This document shows positions 26,772 to 35,335 of a stretch of 64,000 bases of DNA, piece by piece; position 1 is the stretch's first letter, and every line of letters starts with the position of its first letter. The notes beneath the pieces were generated by a model that had not been told where the DNA came from, ran no database searches, and saw only the letters and a list, made by a program, of their open reading frames with translations. The position numbers and the translations under genes are program-made. The stretch is taken from contig JAVBLM010000044.1 in assembly GCA_031553535.1 (NCBI GenBank), forward strand, positions 10,196 to 74,195, in the 5' to 3' direction. Source of the DNA: JAIROC01 sp031553535. GTDB lineage: Bacteria; Bacteroidota; Bacteroidia; Bacteroidales; WCHB1-69.

Positions 26772-27818
26772 ATGGTGTCTTATTTTGGAAGTGAAGCAAT
26801 AGATGCTCTTGGAGAGCATGTCAGGGAATATAAAAGGGAAGGGAGGCCTGTCTTTATTTTATGTGATACAAACACAAGAGATTATTGTCTTCCTGTATTG
26901 GATAACTTTATTCTTTTTTGTTTTGTTGAAGATGTATTAACAATCTCCCCGGGAGAAGAAAATAAAAACATAGAAGTTGCTATTACTCTCTGGCAACAAT
27001 TATTGGATAAAAATGTAGATAGAAATGCTGTTTTGATTTGCTTGGGCGGAGGAGTTGTTTGTGATATGGGGGGATTTGTTGGGGCAACGTTCAAGCGGGG
27101 AATTGATTATGTGTTCGTTCCAACATCATTAATGGCTCAGGTAGATGCCAGCATAGGAGGAAAAACAGCTATTAACTTCAATATGATCAAGAATCAAGTG
27201 GGCCTTTTTCATCAACCATATTCTATATTTACCGTTCCGGCATTTTTAGACACTCTTCCTGAGCAAGAGATTTTTTCCGGGTTTGCAGAGATGCTCAAAC
27301 ATGGATTAATTGCAGATAAAACATATTGGGAAGAGTTGGCTAAAGTCAAGCATACTTCTCAAATAATAGAACCCGGATTGATAAAAAAATCTATTAATAT
27401 CAAAACTACTATATGTAATGCAGATTCGTATGATAAGGGAGAGCGGAAAAAGTTAAATTTCGGACATACAATAGGCCATGCGTTGGAGGCTTTTGCATTA
27501 TCTGCATCCCATACATTATCTCATGGCGAAGCAGTTGCATTAGGCATGATGGTAGAGTCGCATATTTCCTATCAAAAGAAAATGATCTCAGAAATGGAAT
27601 TACTCTCCATTACTGATGTATTACGCGGTTTCTTTCCTTCATTTTCACTTGAAAAAAAAGAGTATGATTCTGTGTTATCTTACTTACAGAAAGATAAAAA
27701 GCGGGTAGGGGATAAAATGAATTTCTCGTTACTAAAAACAATAGGAGAGGCAGTGGTTGATCAACAAGTGGATCGGGAAGAAATTATGCTAGCGTTGGAA
27801 TATATGTTTGGTGAATGA
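26772..27818 (+). CDS. aroB: 3-dehydroquinate synthase
   Basis: Second step of the shikimate pathway (DAHP to dehydroquinate), cytosolic, with NAD and a divalent metal. The frame opens earlier with a TTG at 26736, but the first ATG (26772) gives 348 residues, matching the family length. The NAD region is GGGVVCDMGGFVGATFKRG (about 92-110), followed by PTSLMAQVDASIGGKTAINF. The metal-binding residues fall in the AEMLKHGLI, NFGHTIGHALE and SHGEAVALGM segments, all visible. Confidence 0.95.
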   Translation: MVSYFGSEAIDALGEHVREYKREGRPVFILCDTNTRDYCLPVLDNFILFCFVEDVLTISPGEENKNIEVAITLWQQLLDKNVDRNAVLICLGGGVVCDMGGFVGATFKRGIDYVFVPTSLMAQVDASIGGKTAINFNMIKNQVGLFHQPYSIFTVPAFLDTLPEQEIFSGFAEMLKHGLIADKTYWEELAKVKHTSQIIEPGLIKKSINIKTTICNADSYDKGERKKLNFGHTIGHALEAFALSASHTLSHGEAVALGMMVESHISYQKKMISEMELLSITDVLRGFFPSFSLEKKEYDSVLSYLQKDKKRVGDKMNFSLLKTIGEAVVDQQVDREEIMLALEYMFGE

Positions 27819-27882
27819 ACAAAGCCCCTCTATATCTTGTTTGAAAAGGAAGTTATAATATGATAATAAAAATTTATAAATA

Positions 27883-28302
27883 ATGAAAACATTATACACA
27901 GCAGAAGCCACCGTTACCGGTGGTAGAAATGGAAAAGCAGTTACATCTGATAACGTATTGAATTTGGAACTTCGTTCACCGGTTTTAATGGGAGGCCCAC
28001 AAGGTAAGTATACAAACCCTGAACAATTGTTTGCATGCGGATATGCTGCTTGTTTTGAGTCGGCATTGGATATGCATGCACGGATGCAAAAAATAAAAAC
28101 AGGAACTACGCAGATTACCTCACATGTTCACCTGAATTCATCAGAAGAAGATGGATTCTCCATTGCAGTGGAATTAATGGTGAAAGTTCCGGGTGTAAGT
28201 AAAGAACAGGCTGAAAATTTGGTAAAATTAGCTCATCAGACTTGTCCGTACTCCAAAGCAATACGGAACAATGTAGATGTTAAGATTTCCGTTGTAGAAT
28301 AA
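27883..28302 (+). CDS. ohr: Organic hydroperoxide resistance protein (Ohr/OsmC family)
   Basis: Thiol peroxidase that reduces organic hydroperoxides with lipoylated or small-thiol reductants. At 139 residues it has the Ohr size. The peroxidatic cysteine is C57 (CGYAACFESAL), the resolving cysteine is C121 (HQTCPYSKAIR), and the reactive-site Arg is in the NLELRSP region. VTGGRNGKA at the N-terminus is typical of Ohr. It lies 64 bases after aroB; no OhrR-type regulator is adjacent. Confidence 0.93.
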   Translation: MKTLYTAEATVTGGRNGKAVTSDNVLNLELRSPVLMGGPQGKYTNPEQLFACGYAACFESALDMHARMQKIKTGTTQITSHVHLNSSEEDGFSIAVELMVKVPGVSKEQAENLVKLAHQTCPYSKAIRNNVDVKISVVE

Positions 28303-28321
28303 TATCTTTTTACGCGCCGGT

Positions 28322-28627
28322 CTATTCGAAGAAATAGGAAAAGGTAGCAAAATATCCAATGGCTAAAATAAAAGTAACGAGCAGGATACCTCTTCCTGTC
28401 CGGTCAAATTTTAATTTTAGCAAATAATACCGTAACGTAAATAAGTTTGTAAATACGGATACCAATGTTATGGTAGATAATTTTATTAAATAATCCCTGC
28501 TAGGAGGAGCTAGGAGGACAGATATTGCATATAGAATTCCAAATGATACGAGCGGCAGGATGATTCCCAAAGCAATTCCCAGCCACATGGAATCTTTATG
28601 CAATATTTTTATTTTATTGTTCTTCAT
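28322..28627 (-). CDS. Small membrane protein, unknown function
   Basis: A 101-residue protein with three predicted membrane segments (about 13-37, 49-67, 79-98) and basic loops. The start is placed at 28627, where TAATG overlaps the surE stop by one base, a coupled-translation arrangement; the longer frame to 28642 would overlap surE by 16 bases. It is the third gene of the uvrD > surE run. No family recognised. Confidence 0.6.
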   Translation of the reverse strand: MKNNKIKILHKDSMWLGIALGIILPLVSFGILYAISVLLAPPSRDYLIKLSTITLVSVFTNLFTLRYYLLKLKFDRTGRGILLVTFILAIGYFATFSYFFE

Positions 28628-29427
28628 TATTTTATATTCCATTTTTTAAGTTCTTGTATCATTTCATGGTCAGTCCAGTCCGTTTTTATCGGTTGGATGG
28701 AAATATAGTTGTGATTAACAGCCCAATGATCAGTGTCTCGTCCTTTGTCTATTTCTCGTAAGCTGCCGCCCATCCAGAAATAAGGTATATCAGCCGGATC
28801 TGTTCTGGATTCAAGGTTTTCATGCCAGTAGTTTTTTGCCTGTCGTGTAATTTTTATACCTTTTATTTCTTTCACAGGAATATTTGGAATATTTACATTT
28901 AAGCAAATATGTGGAGGAAGCCCATTTTCAATAACGGCCTGAATGACCTTCTGCGCTGTCATTTTTGCAGATCCAAAATCACAATTATTGTTATAGTCGG
29001 CTATAGAAAATGCAACAGACGGAATTCCACAGATACAGCCTTCTAATGCAGCTGCTACAGTGGCAGAATAAAATACACTAACGGAAGTATTTGCTCCATG
29101 GTTGAATCCGGAAACGAGCAAATCCACTTTTTGGTCTTTCAATAAATGGCGCAATGCTAACTTAACAGCATCAGTAGGAGTTCCGTTTGTTCTGTATATT
29201 TCAAGATCATTGGAATGATGGATTTTCCGAAGGCGTAAAGGGACTGTAAATGTTATTGCATGGCTCATTCCCGATCTCCCATTTGTAGGTGCGACCATTA
29301 CAACGCGGCCAAACTCCCGGGCAACCTCTCCCAAGGTACGAATTCCTTTTGCATCTATGCCATCATCATTTACAACAAGGATCAATGGCTTTGTTTTTTC
29401 TGAGTTTTTTGTTTGTTTATTATCCAT
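28627..29427 (-). CDS. surE: 5'/3'-nucleotidase SurE
   Basis: Metal-dependent phosphatase acting on nucleoside 5'- and 3'-monophosphates (and polyphosphate in some bacteria); cytosolic. 266 residues. LVVNDDGIDAKGIRTL (about 18-33) carries the DD metal site, VVMVAPTNGRSGMSHAIT the Ser/Asn cluster, and LLVSGFNHGANTSVSVFYSATVAAALEG the NxGxN and SGTxxAA-like site (Tyr-Ser-Ala-Thr here). The first 12 residues are a polar extension. It starts 15 bases after uvrD. Confidence 0.94.
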   Translation of the reverse strand: MDNKQTKNSEKTKPLILVVNDDGIDAKGIRTLGEVAREFGRVVMVAPTNGRSGMSHAITFTVPLRLRKIHHSNDLEIYRTNGTPTDAVKLALRHLLKDQKVDLLVSGFNHGANTSVSVFYSATVAAALEGCICGIPSVAFSIADYNNNCDFGSAKMTAQKVIQAVIENGLPPHICLNVNIPNIPVKEIKGIKITRQAKNYWHENLESRTDPADIPYFWMGGSLREIDKGRDTDHWAVNHNYISIQPIKTDWTDHEMIQELKKWNIK

Positions 29428-29442
29428 AAAGAAATAGTTGAT

Positions 29443-31770
29443 TTATAGTACAGGCCGTAGTTTTGCAAAATTCAATAGCATAGTTTTTTCACCTAGATTA
29501 TCAAAGTTGATAACAGCTTTGTTTTCCTCTTCCATAACATCATTAATCGTTCCCAAACCGAATTTTGAATGAAATATTCGCATCCCGATAGCCAGTTGGG
29601 AGGGCTGTGTGATTATTTCTCCCACTTGCATGTTCGGGTCAACTTCTACTTTAGGAGTCGGAGTATTGACCGGTTTCTGGCGAATGGGTTGTTGATATAT
29701 AGGTTGTTTCTGGGTAGGGCTTGTATTTCGCTGTGGATACATAGGTTTCTGTTGAATCCTTTTCTCCTCAAAAGATGGAGAAGATGTTGTTATTTCAAGT
29801 ACGGAAGGATCGATTTCCCGTAAAAAAGGACTTGGCTGAGAAAAATTATAAGATCCGAAAACACGTCTTCTTTGCGCCAGGGAAAGAGTAAGTGACTGCC
29901 TTGCCCTCGTTATTGCTACATAGAATAACCGGCGCTCTTCTTCCAAATCGTCTTGATTCTCGATTAAATAAAACGGCAGCAGATTCTCCTCCAATCCTAC
30001 GATGTACGTAAAAGGGAATTCCAATCCTTTGGCAGCATGTATTGTCATTAATTTGATCTTATTGCCGTCATCTTCTTCGTTTTTGTCTGCATCGGTATAT
30101 AGTGCCACTTCATTTAAAAATTGATCTAAGGAGGGAAAGATTTCCTCTAATTCTTCACCTGTTTCCAGATCAATCCGATGTTGTGGAGGCCGGTCAACAA
30201 AGTTCTGCATGGCATTAAATAACTCACCCAGGTTTTCATAACGTTCTTTTTCTTCTGTTTGTTCACGTAAGTCACGGGAGATTCCGCTATTGTCTGCGAT
30301 ATGCTTTCCCAGTTCGAATGCGTTTTTTTTGAATAGATCGGCTTGATAACTTTTTATCTTGGTGACAAAATTTTCCAGGCTAATGAGTGTTGACTGGCTT
30401 ATCTTGAGATTATACAGTTGTGGATTTTCAATAACATTCCACATAATGGTGTTGTTTTCCGATGCAGCAACAATTATTTTTTCAATGGTAGTTGCTCCAA
30501 TACCTCGTTGAGGGTAGTTTATAATACGGCGTAATGCTTCCTCGTCCCGGGGATTAACCGTTAGGCGAAAATAAGCAAGTATGTCTTTGATTTCTTTCCG
30601 ACTGTAGAAAGACATTCCACCATAAATTCGATAGGGAAGACCAACTTTCCGAAGAGCCTCTTCAAATGGCCTTGATTGGGCATTTGTCCGGTATAAGATG
30701 CTGAAATCTTTGTTGTTGAGATTGTCTTTTTGTTTATTCTCTTGAATGGATTTTACAACGATATTCGCTTCTTCGGAATCATCAATAGCTTGAATTACTT
30801 TTATTTTATCTCCGGATTGATTGGCTGTCCATATCAATTTAGGGATTTGTTTCTTGTTGTTTTTTATGAGCGAATTTGCCGCGTTGATAATGTTTTTGGT
30901 CGAACGATAATTCTGCTCCAGTTTGAATATCTGGTATTCAGGATAATCATCTCTGAAGTTTAAAATATTGTTGATGTTTGCCCCCCTGAAAGAATAAATA
31001 CTTTGGGCATCATCACCAACAACACAAATGTTTTCATAGGCAGCAGCAAGCTTCTTGATAATCTGATATTGAACATAGTTTGTGTCCTGATACTCATCTA
31101 CCAGGATATATTGGAATTTATGTTGATATTTATAAAGTAAATCAGGGAAATCACGTAATAAAATATACATATTCACCAACAGATCATCAAAATCCATGGC
31201 ATCGAATTGTTTCAATCGTTGATTATATGTGCGGTATATATTTCCCAGCTCAGGAACTTTTTTTAACCGGTCTTCTTCTTCTATAAGATGATTGTTGCAA
31301 TAGTCTTCCGGAGAAATTAAACTAGCCTTGGCGGACGATATTTTAGCAGAAATCATTCCGGGTTTATATACATTTACATCCAGATTCTTTTCCTTAATGA
31401 TATTTTTTATTAAACTCTTGCTGTCATTTGTATCATATATAGAAAAATTCTGGGTAAACCCCAACCATTGGGATTCAATATGTAGTATTTTACTGAACAC
31501 AGAGTGAAATGTTCCCATCCATACATTCCTTCCCGCTGTATTTCCCAATAATGTAATGATTCGCTCTTTCATTTCTTCTGCAGCCTTATTGGTAAATGTA
31601 AGGCTAAGAATGTTGAATGGATTGACTCCTTGAGCGATCATATATGCAATTCTATAGGTAAGTACACGTGTCTTTCCCGAACCTGCACCGGCAATAACCA
31701 TCATGGGGCCGTCGATATACTCAACGGCTTTACGTTGATCGTCGTTTAATTCTTCTAATAATTTATGCAC
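29443..31770 (-). CDS. uvrD: ATP-dependent DNA helicase UvrD/PcrA (SF1A)
   Basis: A 775-residue 3'-5' helicase of nucleotide-excision repair, mismatch repair and replication-fork rescue. Q motif LNDDQRKAVEY, Walker A AGAGSGKTRVLTYR (about 28-41), Walker B FQYILVDEYQDTN, motif III VVGDDAQSIYSFRGA, motif IV QNYRSTKNI, motif V LMTIHAAKGLEF and motif VI LFYVAITRARQ are all present. The C-terminal 60 residues (HSKFGLGTINDVMEEENKAV) form the PcrA-type RNA-polymerase-binding Tudor-like domain. First gene of the run with surE; a -7 box lies at 31831. Confidence 0.95.
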   Translation of the reverse strand: MHKLLEELNDDQRKAVEYIDGPMMVIAGAGSGKTRVLTYRIAYMIAQGVNPFNILSLTFTNKAAEEMKERIITLLGNTAGRNVWMGTFHSVFSKILHIESQWLGFTQNFSIYDTNDSKSLIKNIIKEKNLDVNVYKPGMISAKISSAKASLISPEDYCNNHLIEEEDRLKKVPELGNIYRTYNQRLKQFDAMDFDDLLVNMYILLRDFPDLLYKYQHKFQYILVDEYQDTNYVQYQIIKKLAAAYENICVVGDDAQSIYSFRGANINNILNFRDDYPEYQIFKLEQNYRSTKNIINAANSLIKNNKKQIPKLIWTANQSGDKIKVIQAIDDSEEANIVVKSIQENKQKDNLNNKDFSILYRTNAQSRPFEEALRKVGLPYRIYGGMSFYSRKEIKDILAYFRLTVNPRDEEALRRIINYPQRGIGATTIEKIIVAASENNTIMWNVIENPQLYNLKISQSTLISLENFVTKIKSYQADLFKKNAFELGKHIADNSGISRDLREQTEEKERYENLGELFNAMQNFVDRPPQHRIDLETGEELEEIFPSLDQFLNEVALYTDADKNEEDDGNKIKLMTIHAAKGLEFPFTYIVGLEENLLPFYLIENQDDLEEERRLFYVAITRARQSLTLSLAQRRRVFGSYNFSQPSPFLREIDPSVLEITTSSPSFEEKRIQQKPMYPQRNTSPTQKQPIYQQPIRQKPVNTPTPKVEVDPNMQVGEIITQPSQLAIGMRIFHSKFGLGTINDVMEEENKAVINFDNLGEKTMLLNFAKLRPVL

Positions 31771-31830
31771 AATTTAGATTGTTGATTGTCAAAACGTATA
31801 GGTAGAATAAATGTTTATTTCTTTATTTTA

Positions 31831-31838
31831 CAAAGATA
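31831..31838 (-). promoter_or_regulatory. Candidate -7 box of the uvrD operon
   Basis: Minus-strand TATCTTTG followed by TAAA, 60 bases upstream of the uvrD ATG. Confidence 0.55.
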
Positions 31839-32009
31839 CAACTTTAAAAGAAATCTCTATAAATGTTTCTTTAATGGAGCATTATTTATCAATAAAATCA
31901 TCATTAAACCAAGTTAAGCATTTGCTAATACATATCTTAGTTAATTTATTGAGATTGATTTTCAATAAAATAATCCCATGAATAATATATGTTATGACCT
32001 TGATAATTA

Positions 32010-34169
32010 TTACCGAACAATCGTCATTTCATCAACCAAGTGTTTTGCTCCGGCAAACTTATCGATAATAAATAAGCAATAACGTATATCAACGGAAATA
32101 TTCCGGCATTGATCCGGGTCGTATTGAATATCGCTCATTGTTCCTTCCCAGCAACGGTCGAAGTTTATTCCGACCAAATGCCCGTTACCATCTAAAACAG
32201 GGCTTCCCGAATTGCCTCCTGTTGTATGATTGGTCGCAACAAATGCAACCGGCATTTCCCCGTTCTTCATGGCATATTGCCCGTAATCCTTATTCATATA
32301 AAGTTGTTTCAGTTTGGGTTCAACTACATAATCGTATACGTTAGGATCTTCTTTTTCCATAATGCCCTCAATCGTGGTATAATATTTATAGCTGACACCA
32401 TCACGCGGGTCATATCCGTCCACTTTCCCATAAGCAATCCGTAACGTTAAATTGGCATCCGGATAGAACGTTTTCTCCGTTTGCATTTCCATTAATGCTT
32501 TTGTCCAGAAACGGTCTAATCTTTTAATGTTATTGTCAAGCTCTTGTAGTTTTGATGAAACTCCATCGATATAATTGTTAAATATAGGTTTGATCAGGCG
32601 GAATAAAATATCGTTTTTCAAAGAAGCGACAGTCTTTTTATTGCCATCTTCCAGGGTTTTGAATAATTTGCCTTGTTGTAAGAAAACAGACTTGGAATAG
32701 ATTTCATCGGCTAATGCGGAGATGTTATATTTATAAGATTTCAGCAATTTATCTGTTTCTTCCGATAAAGTAGATTTATCACAGTTATCATAATATGCTT
32801 GCATCAGTAAGATAAAAATTTCTTTATCCAACTTTGCATTGTAATCTTTAAAGAACCCTTCGATACGTTCTTTTTGGCGGTTGGCAGATTCTTTGATTTT
32901 ATCATCTGCTATGTTTGCATTTGCAGCTTCGATCATGGAAACCATAGGCCAGGCGAATCGTACGATTTCAATACTATAAAACCCTTCCATAAAATAAGAA
33001 TTCTCCTTCGAGACTTTTGTCATTTCTTTGTACAATTGTTCGTATTGAGGAAGTATGTTTCCGTATGTTTGTTGACGGGTAGCATCTTTGGAAATCCAAT
33101 GGATGAATTCGGCTTCCAGTTTCTTTTTGTTTTCAATGGTGTTTAATCGTTTCAACCCTTTGTTTTCCCCAATCCATTTTTTCCATCCGTTTGCGATTCC
33201 GGCAGCTTTTGCCGAGTATTGGATACGGGTAAGACGGTCTTTATCCATGTATTTCTTGATGATGTCCAACCGTTTGGTTCGAAGGTCTATCGCGATAGGG
33301 TTTCGTTGGTTCTGAATCAACTCAACCGCCCAGGAAGTAAGGAATTGTTCCGTAGTGCCGGGATAACCGAAAACAAAAGTAAAATCTTCCGGCTCGATCC
33401 CCTTTAAAGAAATGGAAAGATGTTTTTTGGGAGTATAGGGAATATTGTCTTTAGAGTAAGGGGCCGGTTTTCCGTCTTTTCCCACGTAGATCCTGAATAC
33501 CGAGAAATCCCCGGTATGACGGGGCCACATCCAGTTATCCGTATCCCCGCCGAATTTTCCGATATTCGACGGCGGCGCCCCAACCAGCCGAATATCCTGA
33601 AAAACTTCGTTGATAAATAACAGATACTGGTTTTCATTATATATGGGCTTTATGATTGCTTGATAATGTGTTCCTTCAATAGCTTTTTCAATAATGGATT
33701 TACTGTTTGTTTCTATTTGTGCATCACGTTCTTTTTCACTCATTGTTTCGGTAACGCCTTTTAATACTTCCTGGGTTATGTCAGACATGGAAACCAATAG
33801 TGTTACGGTAAATCCGGGATTGGGAAGTTCTTCTTCCTTTTTCATTGCCCAAAACCCATTGGTTAAATAATCGTTTTCCAGAGAACTGTGGGCTTGTATC
33901 CTGCCGTATCCGCAATGATGATTGGTTAGCAATAAGCCCTGATCCGAAACAATTTCTCCTGTACACCCTCCTCCGAACAATACAATAGCATCTTTTAAAC
34001 TACTTTTATTTATATTGTAAATATCATCGGCAGAAATTCGCAATCCTTTAGACTGCATATCCTTTTCGTTTAGTTGTTTGAGCAGGTAAGGGAGCCACAT
34101 TCCCTCATCTGCCCGACTGAAAGGAATTACAAAAAAGATACTAATCAGTAAAATAAAGTGCTTTCTCAT
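32010..34169 (-). CDS. dpp11: S46 dipeptidyl-peptidase, Asp/Glu-specific type (DPP11)
   Basis: Periplasmic serine exopeptidase removing N-terminal dipeptides. Start chosen at 34169 (719 aa, signal peptide ending SRA). The frame runs on to 34277, but its extra 36 residues (SALSILSILS repeats) are the translated GATAAA array and precede the signal peptide. The triad is H85 (LLLTNHHCGYG), Asp in GGDTDNWMWPRH and S654 (TGGNSGSPVL). R672 in INFDRCWE occupies the place of the Arg giving P. gingivalis DPP11 its Asp/Glu P1 preference (DPP7 has Gly), so DPP11-type specificity is predicted. It supplies peptides for amino-acid fermentation. Confidence 0.9.
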   Translation of the reverse strand: MRKHFILLISIFFVIPFSRADEGMWLPYLLKQLNEKDMQSKGLRISADDIYNINKSSLKDAIVLFGGGCTGEIVSDQGLLLTNHHCGYGRIQAHSSLENDYLTNGFWAMKKEEELPNPGFTVTLLVSMSDITQEVLKGVTETMSEKERDAQIETNSKSIIEKAIEGTHYQAIIKPIYNENQYLLFINEVFQDIRLVGAPPSNIGKFGGDTDNWMWPRHTGDFSVFRIYVGKDGKPAPYSKDNIPYTPKKHLSISLKGIEPEDFTFVFGYPGTTEQFLTSWAVELIQNQRNPIAIDLRTKRLDIIKKYMDKDRLTRIQYSAKAAGIANGWKKWIGENKGLKRLNTIENKKKLEAEFIHWISKDATRQQTYGNILPQYEQLYKEMTKVSKENSYFMEGFYSIEIVRFAWPMVSMIEAANANIADDKIKESANRQKERIEGFFKDYNAKLDKEIFILLMQAYYDNCDKSTLSEETDKLLKSYKYNISALADEIYSKSVFLQQGKLFKTLEDGNKKTVASLKNDILFRLIKPIFNNYIDGVSSKLQELDNNIKRLDRFWTKALMEMQTEKTFYPDANLTLRIAYGKVDGYDPRDGVSYKYYTTIEGIMEKEDPNVYDYVVEPKLKQLYMNKDYGQYAMKNGEMPVAFVATNHTTGGNSGSPVLDGNGHLVGINFDRCWEGTMSDIQYDPDQCRNISVDIRYCLFIIDKFAGAKHLVDEMTIVR

Positions 34170-34209
34170 ATTATGATTTTTTTGAATAACTAGTTTTTTG
34201 TATGAAATG

Positions 34210-34270
34210 GATAAAACCGATAAAATAGATAAAATAGATAAAATGGATAAAGCCGATAACATGGATGAAG
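34210..34270 (+). repeat. 9-bp GATAAA array (family D, locus 1)
   Basis: Seven 9-base units starting at 34210: GATAAAACC, GATAAAATA, GATAAAATA, GATAAAATG, GATAAAGCC, then two diverged units. It lies between dpp11 and the four-helix-bundle gene and is inverted relative to the array on the other side of that gene. Confidence 0.92.
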
Positions 34271-34283
34271 TTGTCAAAATGGT

Positions 34284-34637
34284 TTATTTATTTAAAGATT
34301 GTATAAAATTATATATCATGACATTTAGTCTTTTGGTTCTATCAATAAGGTTTTCTCCTTTTTCTTGATTAATATAACCTAGTTCTATTGATAAATAGAG
34401 TTGTGTCCGCAGTTCTCCGTTCGAGCCTTTTGCAATATATAAGAATTGTAGTGTTTCTTTAGAGCCTTTACGTTCGTAGCCTTCGGCAATATTAGAAGGA
34501 ATGGAAACAGATGCCCTGCATATCTGATCCCTAAATCCGTAATCTTTACATTCTTTGAAAAGTATATAAACTTCTTTACAAATAGACATGGATTCTTTCC
34601 AAATCTCTAAATTCTCAAAATTCATATAATTATTCAT
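34284..34637 (-). CDS. Four-helix-bundle protein (23S rRNA intervening-sequence protein family)
   Basis: A 117-residue all-helical protein. FENLEIWKESMSICKEVY, DQICRASVSIPSNIAEGYERKGSKE (about 40-64) and FLYIAKGSNGELRTQL are the three signatures of the S23/IVP four-helix-bundle family, whose members occur in 23S rRNA intervening sequences, near diversity-generating retroelements (as Avd) and as free genes. The function of free members is unknown. It is flanked on both sides by GATAAA arrays in inverted orientation, and its first codons are duplicated at 35249. Confidence 0.88.
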   Translation of the reverse strand: MNNYMNFENLEIWKESMSICKEVYILFKECKDYGFRDQICRASVSIPSNIAEGYERKGSKETLQFLYIAKGSNGELRTQLYLSIELGYINQEKGENLIDRTKRLNVMIYNFIQSLNK

Positions 34638-34690
34638 CGTTCCATATTTTATCTATTTTATCGGCTTTATCGGTTTTATCGGCTTTATCC
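34621..34690 (-). repeat. 9-bp GATAAA array with linked gene start (family D, locus 2)
   Basis: 34647-34690 reads on the minus strand as five consecutive GATAAA units. The flanking 34621-34646, containing the first codons of the four-helix-bundle gene, recurs at 35249-35273 next to another array, so about 80 bases are directly repeated 628 bases apart. The array interrupts the HEPN gene fragment. Confidence 0.88.
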
Positions 34691-34834
34691 AATAATCGCC
34701 AATTGCCTTTCAACGGCGCTTTGTGTTTTTATATCCGAAAGATAATCATCAAAATTATTTATCGGTGCAATGAAACTTTCTATTAAAGATATTGAGTGTT
34801 GAATATCATATAAATATTTTCCTGCTTTGTCCAT
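34685..34834 (-). pseudogene. Truncated HEPN (DUF86-like) gene, partner of the MNT gene
   Basis: ATG at 34832-34834, overlapping the end of the MNT gene by 29 bases, opens a frame encoding MDKAGKYLYDIQHSISLIES and, further on, DDYLSDIKTQSAVERQLAIIG. This is the N-terminal third of HepT-type toxins. Normally the protein continues with about 60 residues containing the RxxxxH nuclease motif. Here the first GATAAA unit supplies the stop (GGA TAA) after 49 residues and the remainder is absent. The fragment cannot be an active HEPN nuclease. Confidence 0.72.
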
Positions 34835-35132
34835 CGTAAATTAATTTGCGTGTTTGTTCGATCTCTTGTCGTAAAAACGGATTTTGAAGCGAGTTTTCCG
34901 TTAATAAATCTATTTTCCGATTGAACAGTAATTCCAATTCATCCCAAAGATTCATCAGTTTTTCGCCTTTTTCTTCCGGTTGTATATTGGTTGTTTCGAC
35001 TAAAATGTCAATATCACTTTTTTCATCAAATTGCGATGTCAATGCAGAACCAAACACATATAGCTTTTTGATAACTTGATTGTCTTCACATATATTAATT
35101 AAGCCGGTTTTATATTTATTCCAGTCTATCAT
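34806..35132 (-). CDS. MNT-type nucleotidyltransferase domain protein (MntA-like antitoxin)
   Basis: A 108-residue minimal nucleotidyltransferase. Start chosen at 35132 (MIDWNKYKTGL) because a -7 box sits at 35152-35159, inside the longer frame to 35207. The catalytic pattern is KKLYVFGSALTSQFDEKSDIDILVE (about residues 22-46, GSx..SDxDxxV). In HEPN/MNT toxin-antitoxin pairs such proteins AMPylate and silence the HEPN RNase. The overlapping HEPN frame downstream is truncated, so this is probably an orphan antitoxin. Confidence 0.82.
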   Translation of the reverse strand: MIDWNKYKTGLINICEDNQVIKKLYVFGSALTSQFDEKSDIDILVETTNIQPEEKGEKLMNLWDELELLFNRKIDLLTENSLQNPFLRQEIEQTRKLIYDGQSRKIFI

Positions 35133-35151
35133 TTTGAGGATTCTTTTTTTA

Positions 35152-35159
35152 CAAAGATA
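35152..35159 (-). promoter_or_regulatory. Candidate -7 box of the MNT-HEPN unit
   Basis: Minus-strand TATCTTTG followed by TAAA, 19 bases upstream of the chosen MNT start. Confidence 0.55.
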
Positions 35160-35248
35160 CAATTCTTTTATCGAAATTGTATCCCTGTAATATATTGTAA
35201 TTGGCATTTGAAATGCCGGTTAATGAAAGGGGAACCGGAAAAATCATA

Positions 35249-35328
35249 TTCATATAATTATTCATCATTCCATGTTTTATCTATTTTATCGACTTTATCG
35301 GTTTTATCCATTTTATCGGCTTTATCGA
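35249..35328 (-). repeat. 9-bp GATAAA array with remnant gene start (family D, locus 3)
   Basis: 35274-35328 reads on the minus strand as six GATAAA-type units. It is followed by ATGAATAATTATATGAAT, the same first codons as the four-helix-bundle gene, after which similarity stops. It lies just downstream of the DUF58 gene. Confidence 0.88.
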
Positions 35329-35335
35329 CTAATCA

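Noticed and set aside
34170..34277. N-terminal extension of the S46 peptidase (SALSILSILS repeats)
   Set aside because: It is the translated 9-bp GATAAA array and would place residues before the signal peptide.
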